Origin: Paenibacillus jilunlii | GTDB taxonomy: Bacteria > Bacillota > Bacilli > Paenibacillales > Paenibacillaceae | Direction: 5' to 3' | DNA: 64,000 nucleotides | NCBI RefSeq assembly: GCF_900102965.1 | Contig: NZ_FNGM01000007.1 | Coordinates: 828-64,827, forward strand | Shown: positions 16,382 through 24,500 of the stretch, piece after piece | How the letters are laid out: each line of letters starts with the position of its first letter | How positions within the stretch are numbered: the stretch's first letter is position 1 | Made by a program: the position numbers and the translations under genes | The notes under the pieces: model-generated | What the model saw: the letters and a program-made list of their open reading frames with translations, nothing else | What the model was told of the DNA's origin: nothing | Databases searched by the model: none

Positions 16382-16451
16382 AAGAGAAGAACCGCATTAC
16401 CCGGCTGAAGCAATCCCACTGCTCCTGTACGGTAACAACGAATTCGGTCAC

Positions 16452-16500
16452 AAAAAAAGCACACATTGCGGAATCGTAGATTGCGCGTTAATGTGTGCTT
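16452..16500. terminator. Bidirectional intrinsic terminator
   Basis: An 11-bp stem (AAGCACACATT / AATGTGTGCTT) lies between convergent genes. On the minus strand it is followed by seven Ts; on the plus strand by CTTTCT. Confidence 0.8.
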
Positions 16501-16526
16501 CTTTCTGTAAAAAGAAACGTGTTCCT

Positions 16527-16781
16527 CTAATGAATCACCTGCGCTGCACGGTGCTCATCTTCCTTGCGCACGTAGAGATCATGCTGAACAGAAGCTTTTC
16601 CGCCATATTGGGCACGCTGGCCCAGGGCTTTCATACCCCCGTTGATTCTGGAACGATGGGGAATCCCTGCGGCGCTCAGGCGGCCTTTTATTCGAAAATA
16701 CTGGGTCTGATCAAATGTCGTGTACACCAGTGTGCGTTCTCTAGGAATGAAGAAATGCAGTATGCCCTTTAATAAGCCCAC
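16527..16781 (-). CDS. Small conserved-looking protein, DUF2007-like
   Basis: An 84-residue soluble protein with the pattern RTLVYTTFDQTQYFRIKGRL ... AGIPHRS ... HDLYVRKEDEHRAAQVI. The layout (a beta-alpha-beta segment ending in a KEDxxxA helix) recalls DUF2007-type putative signal-transducing proteins, but I am not sure of the assignment. It has its own terminator and no operon partner. Function unknown. Confidence 0.6.
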   Translation of the reverse strand: MGLLKGILHFFIPRERTLVYTTFDQTQYFRIKGRLSAAGIPHRSRINGGMKALGQRAQYGGKASVQHDLYVRKEDEHRAAQVIH

Positions 16782-16827
16782 CAGCAGTCCCCCCTCTATC
16801 TAAAGTTACAATAATTATGGCAATAAG

Positions 16828-17346
16828 CTACTTCAAATACCGCTCCTTCAAGACACCCAGATGATGCAGCTCATGCCCAATAATTACACAGGCTATGGCT
16901 CTGACGGAAATCGGATTATCGCTGGCTGTGCCCATCCGGGTCCAAGCCTCTTCGGGCAGACTCTCCAGCAGTGCAATTGTAGATTGTCGTACCAGCTTAT
17001 AATGCTGCACCATTTCACTGAGCGAGAACCGCTCGAACTTTCCTGCCTCCGCATAGTCATTCTCCTCATATCCGGGCAGCGGAGCTTTCTCCCCTCTGGC
17101 AATAGCAAGCAATCGGTAGGACATAATACGGTCATTATCGGTCAGGTGTCCAAGCAACTGCTTGATGCTCCATTTGCCTTCTGCATAGCGGTAATTGCCC
17201 TGCTCCTCGCTCAGCCCGTCCAACAGATCATACATCAGACTGGATTGCTCCTTAAGCACTGCCGCAAGCTCCCCTTCAGGGGGGACCAAAGAAATGTAAC
17301 GGGCCGGAAATTCACTGTACTCTCCTGGTTGTGGACGCTGGTTCAT
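16828..17346 (-). CDS. DinB family protein
   Basis: A 172-residue four-helix-bundle protein. The metal-binding pattern of the DinB/YfiT superfamily is visible: His in LLGHLTDND (about residue 66) and the C-terminal GHELHHLGVLKERY. Members include bacillithiol-dependent transferases and many uncharacterised proteins; this one cannot be given a substrate. It is divergent from the agr-like locus. Confidence 0.78.
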   Translation of the reverse strand: MNQRPQPGEYSEFPARYISLVPPEGELAAVLKEQSSLMYDLLDGLSEEQGNYRYAEGKWSIKQLLGHLTDNDRIMSYRLLAIARGEKAPLPGYEENDYAEAGKFERFSLSEMVQHYKLVRQSTIALLESLPEEAWTRMGTASDNPISVRAIACVIIGHELHHLGVLKERYLK

Positions 17347-17402
17347 AAGACTGCCCCTCTCAAGTATTTTTTCAAAAAAATGCCGAATAGTGTAAAATGC
17401 TG

Positions 17403-17431
17403 TTGTTGTATTTTAGTACATTATGTATAAT
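17403..17431 (+). promoter_or_regulatory. Likely sigma-A promoter of the agr-like locus
   Basis: TTGTTG (17403-17408), a 17-base spacer and a perfect TATAAT (17426-17431) lie about 50 bases before the first gene. No other promoter this good is seen inside the four-gene group. Confidence 0.65.
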
Positions 17432-17479
17432 ATTTGCAAGAATACAAGTTTGGTGATCCTGAGCATCGGGAGTGTAAGC

Positions 17480-18145
17480 ATGCTGGAATTTGTGCTGTTT
17501 ATGGTGTTTTCGGTACTGGAGACCTATGCCATGTTTTATTTGGCTTTTAAGGTGTTCAAGATTGATTTTTACCACAAAGAGATGATGTTTGCAGGTTGTA
17601 TTATGGGCTTTTTCTCATATGTCATACGTGTGGAATATCATCTGGTGGATATAGACATTATCGTTCAGTATCTCTTAATTTTCTGTTTCTTTTGGATGCT
17701 TTTCCGAATTCACTTTTTCTACGCAGCTATTCTTACAGGAATGACTTACCAAGCTTACACATTCATTCAATTAATGTACGTAGTTATTCTTCATAGGACT
17801 GGGTTGTTCTCTATTTATAGTCCCTACGGAATAGACATTGATGCAAAATTGTTACAAATCTTATCGTTTGTCTCAGCCATGGGAATCGGTTACTATATTG
17901 GACACAAGCGTAAAGGCTTCGATTTTGTTCCAGACAAACCCAGCGGGTTTATAAAGACAACAAAACGTGAGAAAATCCTCTTTATTCTTAATCTGCCTAC
18001 TGCTGGTATAGTAATCTCCATTATGCATTTCTTTAATTCCAAATACTATTTTGCTTTACCTCTCATATACGCCCTGCTGTTGTTATGTTACATATATTTA
18101 GCCTATACAAAGGACAGAAGCGGACATGAATATATTAAGCTATAA
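17480..18145 (+). CDS. AgrC-sensor-like membrane protein without kinase domain
   Basis: A 221-residue protein that is almost entirely membrane: about six hydrophobic helices (MLEFVLFMVFSVLETYAMF, IVQYLLIFCFFWMLF, FYAAILTGMTYQAYTFI, LLQILSFVSAMGIGYYIG, ILFILNLPTAGIVISIM, YYFALPLIYALLLLCYIYL). Helix number and place beside agrB suggest the sensor half of an AgrC-type receptor, but the protein stops where a HisKA/GHKL kinase would begin and no kinase gene follows. I chose the ATG at 17480 behind GGGAG; an ATG 57 bases earlier has no ribosome binding site. It overlaps agrB by 20 bases. An inhibitory membrane partner of the LytTR protein is the alternative role. Confidence 0.65.
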   Translation: MLEFVLFMVFSVLETYAMFYLAFKVFKIDFYHKEMMFAGCIMGFFSYVIRVEYHLVDIDIIVQYLLIFCFFWMLFRIHFFYAAILTGMTYQAYTFIQLMYVVILHRTGLFSIYSPYGIDIDAKLLQILSFVSAMGIGYYIGHKRKGFDFVPDKPSGFIKTTKREKILFILNLPTAGIVISIMHFFNSKYYFALPLIYALLLLCYIYLAYTKDRSGHEYIKL

Positions 18146-18650
18146 GCTCGCATCTAGGATTAAGCAATCCAACCCTCAAGAGACAAGCTCAATTGAGATT
18201 ATGCAATATGCACTGAACATTATACTTAACAGTCTGTTGATTATCTCAACTTCATTTTTAATTGGCTGGTTGACCGGGAGTTTGGCAGATACTGCTGTCT
18301 CATTATTCAGCTTCGCAATTCTAAGATTTTTCTCTGGTGGCAAACACCTAAAAACTGCTACAGCCTGCAATATCTTTTCCATTCTGTTATGCTCATCCAT
18401 TCCGCATCTATCCTTTTTGATTAAAGATCATCTTCTGATCATTAATGGATTATGCATAGTTATAATGTTGTTGTTCGCACCTAATCCAGATGTCAATGCA
18501 CAAATCTCCATACGCTGGTATCCTTGGATGAAAGCCATTTCTGTAACCTTAGTAGCTCTTAATTTTTTTATTCACTCGCCTGTCCTTGGATTAGCTTTTT
18601 CAGCCCAATCCTTAACAGTAATTTCCAAGCAAGGGAGGAACTTCTTATGA
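18126..18650 (+). CDS. agrB: AgrB-type accessory gene regulator protease
   Basis: A 174-residue integral membrane endopeptidase that trims and cyclises AgrD-type pro-peptides. The catalytic pair is intact: His74 and Cys81 in RFFSGGKHLKTATAC, with the 7-residue spacing of S. aureus AgrB. Helices lie around 30-50, 85-105 and 135-150. It overlaps the preceding membrane gene by 20 bases, and its stop overlaps the agrD-like start (ATGA), so translation is coupled throughout. Confidence 0.87.
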   Translation: MNILSYKLASRIKQSNPQETSSIEIMQYALNIILNSLLIISTSFLIGWLTGSLADTAVSLFSFAILRFFSGGKHLKTATACNIFSILLCSSIPHLSFLIKDHLLIINGLCIVIMLLFAPNPDVNAQISIRWYPWMKAISVTLVALNFFIHSPVLGLAFSAQSLTVISKQGRNFL

Positions 18651-18766
18651 AAAAGAACATTGCCCGTATCACCTCAAAGACTTTGACTTCATCCGCTCGT
18701 CTGTTTGCAACAATGCTGAAACCCTGGCTTCACAGCCCAGAAGCACCAAAAGAATTACGTAAGTAA
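18647..18766 (+). CDS. AgrD-like autoinducer pro-peptide lacking cysteine
   Basis: A 39-residue ORF with a strong ribosome binding site (AAGGGAGG) that overlaps the agrB stop. It has a basic amphipathic N terminus (MKKNIARITSK), a middle hydrophobic part (LFATMLKPWLH) and the AgrD-type tail SPEAPKELRK, comparable with EVPKEL in staphylococcal AgrD. No Cys exists anywhere in it, and the place where the thiolactone Cys would fall appears to be Leu24 or Met23. It may be a linear or Ser/Thr-linked signal, or a decayed gene; the intact neighbouring AgrB argues for function. Confidence 0.75.
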   Translation: MKKNIARITSKTLTSSARLFATMLKPWLHSPEAPKELRK

Positions 18767-18784
18767 TTAAAGGATGGGGAGAAC

Positions 18785-19120
18785 ATGCGAGTCTTACTAA
18801 ACGACGGTTCCTCCCGGGATATTGGGGAAGAAGATATATTGTATTTCTCCAGTTATAAGAATACAATATTCGTCCATACCAAAGATGGCGAGTTTGTTCT
18901 CCCTACCACGCTCTCCGATCTCTTTGCTGCTTATAAGTGCAAAAACTTCGAACGCCTGGACCGCAGCAATGTAGTCAGCCTCAACCAAGTTGAAAGTTAT
19001 GATTCCGAACGTAAAATTGTTACGTTCCATGAGGGAGAACAATTCGCTACAGTATCAGAACCTAATGAAACCAGGCTCAGAAGATATTTAGCTTCAAGAA
19101 AAGGCACTTCCGAATCCTAA
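18785..19120 (+). CDS. Stand-alone LytTR DNA-binding regulator
   Basis: A 111-residue protein that is only a LytTR domain: DILYFSSYKNTIFVHTKDGEF, then LSDLFAAY and FERLDRSNVVSLNQVESY, all standard LytTR landmarks. There is no N-terminal receiver domain, so it cannot be phosphorylated like AgrA. It starts 18 bases after the AgrD-like gene with GGGGAG upstream and ends in a terminator, closing the operon. Its likely job is to read out the peptide or membrane protein state, as in LytTR regulatory systems (HdrRM/BrsRM) of streptococci; this is inference. Confidence 0.82.
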   Translation: MRVLLNDGSSRDIGEEDILYFSSYKNTIFVHTKDGEFVLPTTLSDLFAAYKCKNFERLDRSNVVSLNQVESYDSERKIVTFHEGEQFATVSEPNETRLRRYLASRKGTSES

Positions 19121-19131
19121 CTTTTAATCAA

Positions 19132-19177
19132 AAAAACAACCATCCCCATGCCTTACGGCTAACGGGTGGTTGTTTTT
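19132..19177 (+). terminator. Intrinsic terminator of the agr-like operon
   Basis: AAAAACAACCATCCC pairs with GGGTGGTTGTTTTT (one bulge), with a 17-base loop and a T-run. Confidence 0.85.
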
Positions 19178-19273
19178 ATTTAATCCATTATATATTAAAC
19201 AAAGATTATCCCATATCTTGCCTTTCTTGTAAAGAATATTTCACCCGGCGAATGACAGGAGACGGGTTACCTT

Positions 19274-19314
19274 CCAAATGGTACCATTTGGGTAGACTTG
19301 TAGTATAATACTAC
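19274..19314 (+). promoter_or_regulatory. sda promoter with two palindromes
   Basis: A perfect 18-bp palindrome CCAAATGGTACCATTTGG (19274-19291) covers the position of the -35 element. A 15-bp palindrome GTAGTATAATACTAC (19300-19314) contains the -10 TATAAT (19304-19309). The -35 hexamer at proper spacing is poor, so the promoter is probably controlled by a dimeric regulator that I cannot identify. Confidence 0.6.
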
Positions 19315-19341
19315 CTACTAAATAACCGATGGAGGAATCTA

Positions 19342-19521
19342 ATGGATTATTACTTTCATCCTTCTCCGCGCCCCTCATCCTTAGAACTATTGTCTGACGA
19401 ACAATTGTTGAACATCTACGATTTGGCGGTGGAGGCTAAAGCTTCAGCCGATTTCATTGAGATTATTCAAACCGTTCTGACCGAGAGAAACATAAGCAGT
19501 CCTAACCATTCTGAGGATTGA
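19342..19521 (+). CDS. sda: Sda sporulation kinase inhibitor
   Basis: A 59-residue protein with GGAGG 6 bases before its ATG. The C-terminal two-thirds, LSDEQLLNIYDLAVEAKASA then DFIEIIQTVLTERNI, match the helical hairpin of Sda (LSDE ... Y ... A ... DFI ... I ... R). Sda binds the histidine kinase that starts the phosphorelay and delays Spo0A activation when replication is disturbed. It is monocistronic, with its own terminator and a palindrome-rich promoter. The roughly 16-residue N-terminal extension (FHPSPRPSS) is longer than in B. subtilis. Confidence 0.82.
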   Translation: MDYYFHPSPRPSSLELLSDEQLLNIYDLAVEAKASADFIEIIQTVLTERNISSPNHSED

Positions 19522-19552
19522 TCTCGTTATTATTTCAGCCATTCAACATATA

Positions 19553-19604
19553 CCATAATAAAGAGGCCACCTCCACCTATGTGAGGCCGGCTTCTTTATT
19601 ATGG
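19553..19604 (+). terminator. Intrinsic terminator after sda
   Basis: A long stem starting CCATAATAAAGA and closing TCTTTATTATGG, with an inner GGCC/CCTC structured part. The sequence is symmetric enough to act in both directions. Confidence 0.7.
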
Positions 19605-19628
19605 TTCATTTAGAGTGTTGCCCGCTGC

Positions 19629-19802
19629 TTATTTCACTGGAAGAGTGATTACGGAAATTTGGTTGCTGGAGGACAAGATTACAAACGCTGCCTCCCGCGT
19701 GACCGTATCGAACCCGATGAAATGCGCCTCATGCCCGGAAGCTGGTGGTGCCGGCTGGTTAGTCAGAATGCTTTTCCCAGTCAAATCGTAGAGCGACCAG
19801 GA
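19629..19802 (-). pseudogene. Gene remnant, C-terminal fragment
   Basis: The minus strand is open for 58 codons and reads like the end of a real protein (LYDLTGKSILT ... HEAHFIGFDTVTREAAFVI then LSSSNQISVITLPVK). It has no ATG and no ribosome binding site, and an in-frame stop lies just upstream. The FIGFDxxxxxAAFVILSS pattern recalls the C terminus of serine beta-lactamase-like hydrolases, but this is weak. I read it as a truncated gene. Confidence 0.35.
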
Positions 19803-19900
19803 TTAGCGGACACATCGGAAACGGGTCTTGATACAGCCAGTTAGTCGTTGAATGTACGCATCCTTTTCTCCCTCTTCACCGGAAACAAGACAATGAAGGA

Positions 19901-20209
19901 CTACTCAATGAACTCCGTCTTGAAGACATTCTCCAGCTTGCCGCCCAGTCTTTTTTTGAGGGGAACCTTGATATCCCGGCCCAGCTCCTTAAAAAAAGTA
20001 TCCGCATCACATTTCACGTTCTGCGCCATCGCCACAACCATTCCGTCATTCACGATATTCTGGTTCACTTCAAGAGGAACATCCACTTCAATGTCGTATT
20101 TCTTGGTCAATGTTTTGATGTATCTGGCGAAGATCTCCAGCAGTTCTTCGTTGTTGAAATTCTCAATTGCGGCTTTGCCTTTGGCAGTAAATTTAATGTT
20201 AACTCTCAT
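19901..20209 (-). CDS. Hypothetical protein, 102 residues
   Basis: A soluble acidic/basic alpha-beta protein beginning MRVNIKFTAKGKAAIENF and ending VFKTEFIE. I chose the ATG at 20209, preceded by AGGGG at 9 bases; eight extra upstream codons are open but have no ribosome binding site. No motif that I recognise. It sits alone between two stretches of decayed coding DNA. Confidence 0.6.
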   Translation of the reverse strand: MRVNIKFTAKGKAAIENFNNEELLEIFARYIKTLTKKYDIEVDVPLEVNQNIVNDGMVVAMAQNVKCDADTFFKELGRDIKVPLKKRLGGKLENVFKTEFIE

Positions 20210-20769
20210 TGTAGTTTTCCCCTTTTCTGTCATACCATTTTTGTAGGTGGTTTATGGTTCAAGATGAATAGATGGCTGCAAGAAAGGGCAACATTATTCA
20301 TTGATGAAAACGGATAAAGCTGGTGTTATTTAAATGCTCCCTTAACCTGTAACACTTTTGCGGAGGGAATCCGGACTGCCTTCAAATTTATCGTTCAGTA
20401 CATCGCTAAGGTTATATTTCTCAATTTTTTCTATTACCATTCCTGCCCCATAATCCATTTCATAAACGATTACCTCGTTCGAATCAAGGGAACCTGGGAG
20501 GTTTCTTTACCTTCCATTGCCCGGAACATCTTCAGCTTGTTGAACGCCGTCCCGTAAATACAGTCCTGTTATATCATAACACAACATAACAAGTTGTGTT
20601 TCAATATAACAATTAATACCGGAAATAGTTTGGTGTACGCAACAAAAACGATGCCTTTGGAAGGTGAGGTGAAGCTGAAGGAACTTCGTTTAGCAGGATT
20701 GGCGATGTAGTGTAGGAACTGAAGGATACCTGCGCCCGTCCTCAAGGGTTGGATGTATTTGCGGTGACC
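20210..20769. other. Gap with decayed coding fragments
   Basis: This 560-base stretch has no intact gene. On the minus strand, 20342-20506 is an open fragment and the frame just upstream (about 20507-20575) continues a protein-like reading after a stop or frameshift. On the plus strand a short frame near 20633-20710 also reads coherently. A small hairpin (AACACAAC / GTTGTGTT) lies near 20580-20605. Confidence 0.5.
20342..20506 (-). pseudogene. Gene remnant with broken frame
   Basis: 54 open codons read NLPGSLDSNEVIVYEMDYGA, continue through IEKIEKYNLSDVLNDKFEG and end in a stop. There is no start codon with a ribosome binding site, and the preceding frame stops at 20507-20509. The composition looks like real protein, so this is probably the 3' end of a disrupted gene of unknown family. 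Confidence 0.35.
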
Positions 20770-21363
20770 TCAAAAAACAATTTCATCACCTGTCTCCATC
20801 TTCTCAAATGGGTGGCTATATCGTCTAAACCTAAATTGAATTCCTGAGATATCATCCGGTAATGGTGGGGAGACTACATATTTATAAGATGCATGATCAG
20901 ACCTGCTTCCACCACTAATCAGTCGGCAGTCATATTGTTCGTCAATATATAGCTCGAAATGAATATGTTCATGAGCATTGGACCGAATCTCCGGCTCGAT
21001 GTCCCAATCTATATTAAGTATTAGTACACTTGCATTGGTGTATTGCCGCATTGAAGTCAACGTATAGAAACGCTCACCTTTTTCAACTGACTTTAGGACG
21101 GCAACATGTTTTCTGAATCCATAGGGTTCAACCATAGGTCTAAAATATTCTTCGTTGAACATAGTTCCAAATAACGCTTTTAACAAATCCTCATAGAGAC
21201 CGAAGGCTGCCGACCATTGGGAAATATACTCAAAAGGCGGGAACCCCGGATTATGATCCGAAATTTCCTTCCTCTGCTTGATCAATGAACAAATTTCTTC
21301 ATCAATATCGATAATTCTTTCATCGTAGTGCCCGGTTGGGCGTTCAAATGGCATCCGCTTCAT
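20770..21363 (-). CDS. Hypothetical protein, 197 residues
   Basis: Starts at ATG 21363 behind AGGAGG (6-base gap). The N terminus (YDERIIDIDEEICSLIKQRKEI) is a charged helix resembling a chorismate-mutase-type helix. The rest is a beta-rich domain with an HEHIHFELYIDEQYDC stretch. AT-rich compared with its neighbours, and flanked by gene remnants, which suggests acquired DNA. I do not recognise a function. Confidence 0.65.
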   Translation of the reverse strand: MKRMPFERPTGHYDERIIDIDEEICSLIKQRKEISDHNPGFPPFEYISQWSAAFGLYEDLLKALFGTMFNEEYFRPMVEPYGFRKHVAVLKSVEKGERFYTLTSMRQYTNASVLILNIDWDIEPEIRSNAHEHIHFELYIDEQYDCRLISGGSRSDHASYKYVVSPPLPDDISGIQFRFRRYSHPFEKMETGDEIVF

Positions 21364-21471
21364 AATTAACCTCCTCATACAATCAATTATTAATATCCCT
21401 TTTTGATATTAACATATAATGGATGTTGGTTGATATTGGGGTAGCTCCAAGTTCCCCACACTTCTGCTATC

Positions 21472-21513
21472 ACAAAAAGCAGACCGCCGGACTATGAAAC
21501 CGGCGGTCTGCTT
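21472..21513 (-). terminator. Strong terminator of the SLH giant gene
   Basis: A perfect 14-bp stem (AAGCAGACCGCCGG / CCGGCGGTCTGCTT) with a 9-base loop, followed on the minus strand by a T5 run. Confidence 0.9.
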
Positions 21514-21545
21514 GCGTTACAAGCTTATACGGTAGAGCAGGAGAT

Positions 21546-24500
21546 TCATTTCTGCAATTTGTCCATAAGGTTCAGCAGCATCTGCGCGCTTTCGGCGCGG
21601 GTGCCCTGCTCTTGTCCGCGACCTTGCATAAGTCCTAGCGCGCTCGCTTCGCCAATGGCTTGGCGGGCCCACTGCGGCGCTTGACTGATGTCGGTGAAGG
21701 CGGCAGACTGAACACCTGCCACAGCCCCGCTGCGCGCCGCGTAGCCATAGGCGCGCACCAGCATCGCCGCCATCTCCTGACGCGAGATGGCTTCATCCGG
21801 CGCGAACTTCGCCGCCGACTGGCCGGTAACAATCCCTGCCTGGACAGCCAGGCCGACCGGGCCGGCATACCACTTGCCGGTGCGGACATCCGCGAATGCG
21901 GAGGAAGCCTGGCCGCTCAGTCCCAGCGCCCGGACCAGCATCGTGGTGAACTCGGCGCGGGTAATGGCCCGGCTGGGCTCGTACCGCCCGGCCGAAGTTC
22001 CCTGCACCAGTTGTTTCGCGGCCAACTGCTTCACGGCGCTTACTGCCCAATGGCCTGCCGGAAGGTCGGCAAAGGTCTTGTCATATTGCAATACGGCATA
22101 TTTGCTGAAATGGCTGACGGCGGCAGCCCATTTGCCGTCCATCCATTGCCCGCCGGCATATTCCAGCCTGCCTTCATCGCTGAGATAATACAGACCCAGC
22201 AGGCTTCTGTCGACATTAGCATTCACTTCGTAAGCAATCGTGACCGGCTGTGAGAATTGCCCCAGTCCGAACGTCCGGCCTTGTTCTGTTACGATGCTGA
22301 GCGACCATTCCCGCACAACGCCAACAGCTTGAAGCTCGGCACCGGCCAGGCTCCCGGCACGGGCCAGCAGGCCGCTGGCGGCAGCTGCTGAGACTGCTGT
22401 CGCTTTTAGTGAAATCTTGCTGCCCGCAAGAACCTCGGCACCGGCTTTGCCGCGTAGTTCCGCCAATACCGCAGACGGAATGGTGATGCTCACATTAGCG
22501 GCGTTTACGGTCAACGATGCCTGCCCCAGCAGCTCCGCCGCATTCCCTGGAAGCTGGAGCTCGGCCAGCTCCCTATCAACGGTAATGGCAATCCCGCTAC
22601 CTGCATTCAGGGCCCCGGTTAACTGGGCCGCCGTCAGGCTTACGACTCCCGGCGCCGCCGATGCCGCAGGCGTTGCCGCTGGCGTAGCTTGCGCCGTCGG
22701 AGCTGCCGTCCCTACAGGCTGACCTCCCGATGGCGGGGAGGTTGGCTCCGGTGTCGGAACTGGACTCGGTGTCGGCTGTGGCGTCGGCTCCGTAGTAGGC
22801 CCCGGCTCGCCTGCTGCTACCGTCAGCACATACTCCGCGCCCATAGCGCCGTACTCTGCGCGAATCGTTGCCGTTCCTTCGCTCATAGCGTGAATTTCAC
22901 CGCTCTCGTCAATTGCGGCCACCGACTCATCTGAAGTGCTATAAACAACGCCTTCAGTCAATTCCGTCGTGCTGCCGTCACTGTAGACGGCATGGACAAC
23001 AGCCGTTCCGCTGCTTCCCGGCCGAAGTGTATCCGGCCCCTTGATAGCAATGCCTGTCATGACGGCTTCGCCGCCCTGCGTTACTGTCAGGTCATAATGC
23101 GCGGTCAATTCGCGGTAGGTTACCGATATAACCGTTGAGCCTTTGCTTAACGCCTGCACCGTCCCTTGATCGTCGATGGACGCAACGGCCGGATTCAGAC
23201 TGGAATATCGCAGACCTTCCGTAATGAATGACCGTTTACCCGAAGCATACACCGCTTCTGTCACAGTGAAGTCGCTTTGGCCCGCCTGAAGCACGCCCTT
23301 GCCCTGCAAAGCGAGGGACTGCAATTGATCTACCGTGATTGTACTTTCCGCATAAATCGCCGGATATCCGTCCACCGTTGCTCTTACTTTGGCTGTTCCC
23401 GCCTGCACCGCAGTGACCAGCCCATACGTGTCAACCGTTACGGAATTTTGCGGAGCTGCTGAAACAACGGTCCAGTTCACCTTCTTGGAACTGGCGTTAT
23501 CGGGGTGCACCGTGGCCTGAAGCTGTACACTTTGCCCAGGCTCCATATCCACCGCCGTGCGATCCAGTGTCACGGATTCCGGAGGCGCTTTGGCAATGAC
23601 CAGACGGTCGACTTCGAATCCGGCCACTGTTCTGGCGACAACAGTCAGCTCACTGTCCTTAATCTCAACTGCGGTAAAAATCTGCTCGTCTTCATCATAG
23701 ATTTTTTCCTGCCAGAAACGTTCTGTCAATGCATAGAACTTCGGCCCGGAAGAGCCGCCGATGACGTAACGGGTTCCCTGGCCTTCGGACACTTGCTTCC
23801 CGCCTTTCATCGGGAATGTCCGCAAATAAATATGGTCATGCCCGTTCATCACAAGGTCGACCTTATGCTTGTCTAGCACAGGCACCCAGGTTGCCTGCAC
23901 GCGTTCATTGGAATAGATGCTGCCATACGGCCCCTGGTGGAAAAAGACCACGGTCCACTTCTTGCCGCTGGCCGTCAAATCGCGGTCCAGCCACTCCGCC
24001 TGCTCGGCCATTTCGGCTGTTCCGTGCTCGGTATTCATCACGACAAAATGCGTATCTTTGAGATCAAAGGAATAATTGCTTCCCTTGACACTGTCCGCCC
24101 CATTCTGCGGATTGTTGAACTGGGCCAGGTAGTCGCCGTCGCCGTTCGTGCCCATCACTTCATGGTTCCCGATAATGGGCACCAGCGTCGTGTTCAGCAG
24201 TTGCGGCTGCACGGCTTCAAACCACCAGTTCCACTGCTCCTGCTCGAAGCCTTTGTCCACCATATCACCGGCATGGACGAGCATCTCGGCATCCGGCATA
24301 TATTCGAACGCTTTCTGGAGGGTGGTGCCCCACAGCCCAAAGCCAGCTTTGGAATCCGCCTGGGAGTCGCCGATGAACAGGAACTTGGTGGACTCACGCC
24401 CGCCGCCGTCCGTTGTAAAGGTGCCTTGGCTGCTTACATTGCCTTTTCCGTCCCCAACACGGTATACATACTCCGTTCCTGGCGTAAGGCCAGTGGCCTC

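Noticed and set aside
17423..17479. Upstream ATG for the agr-like membrane protein
   Set aside because: It lies at or before the expected transcription start of the TATAAT promoter and has no RBS; the ATG at 17480 has GGGAG at the right distance.
19659..19844. 61-residue plus-strand ORF
   Set aside because: No ribosome binding site; the opposite strand gives the more protein-like reading, so I treated the region as a gene remnant on the minus strand.
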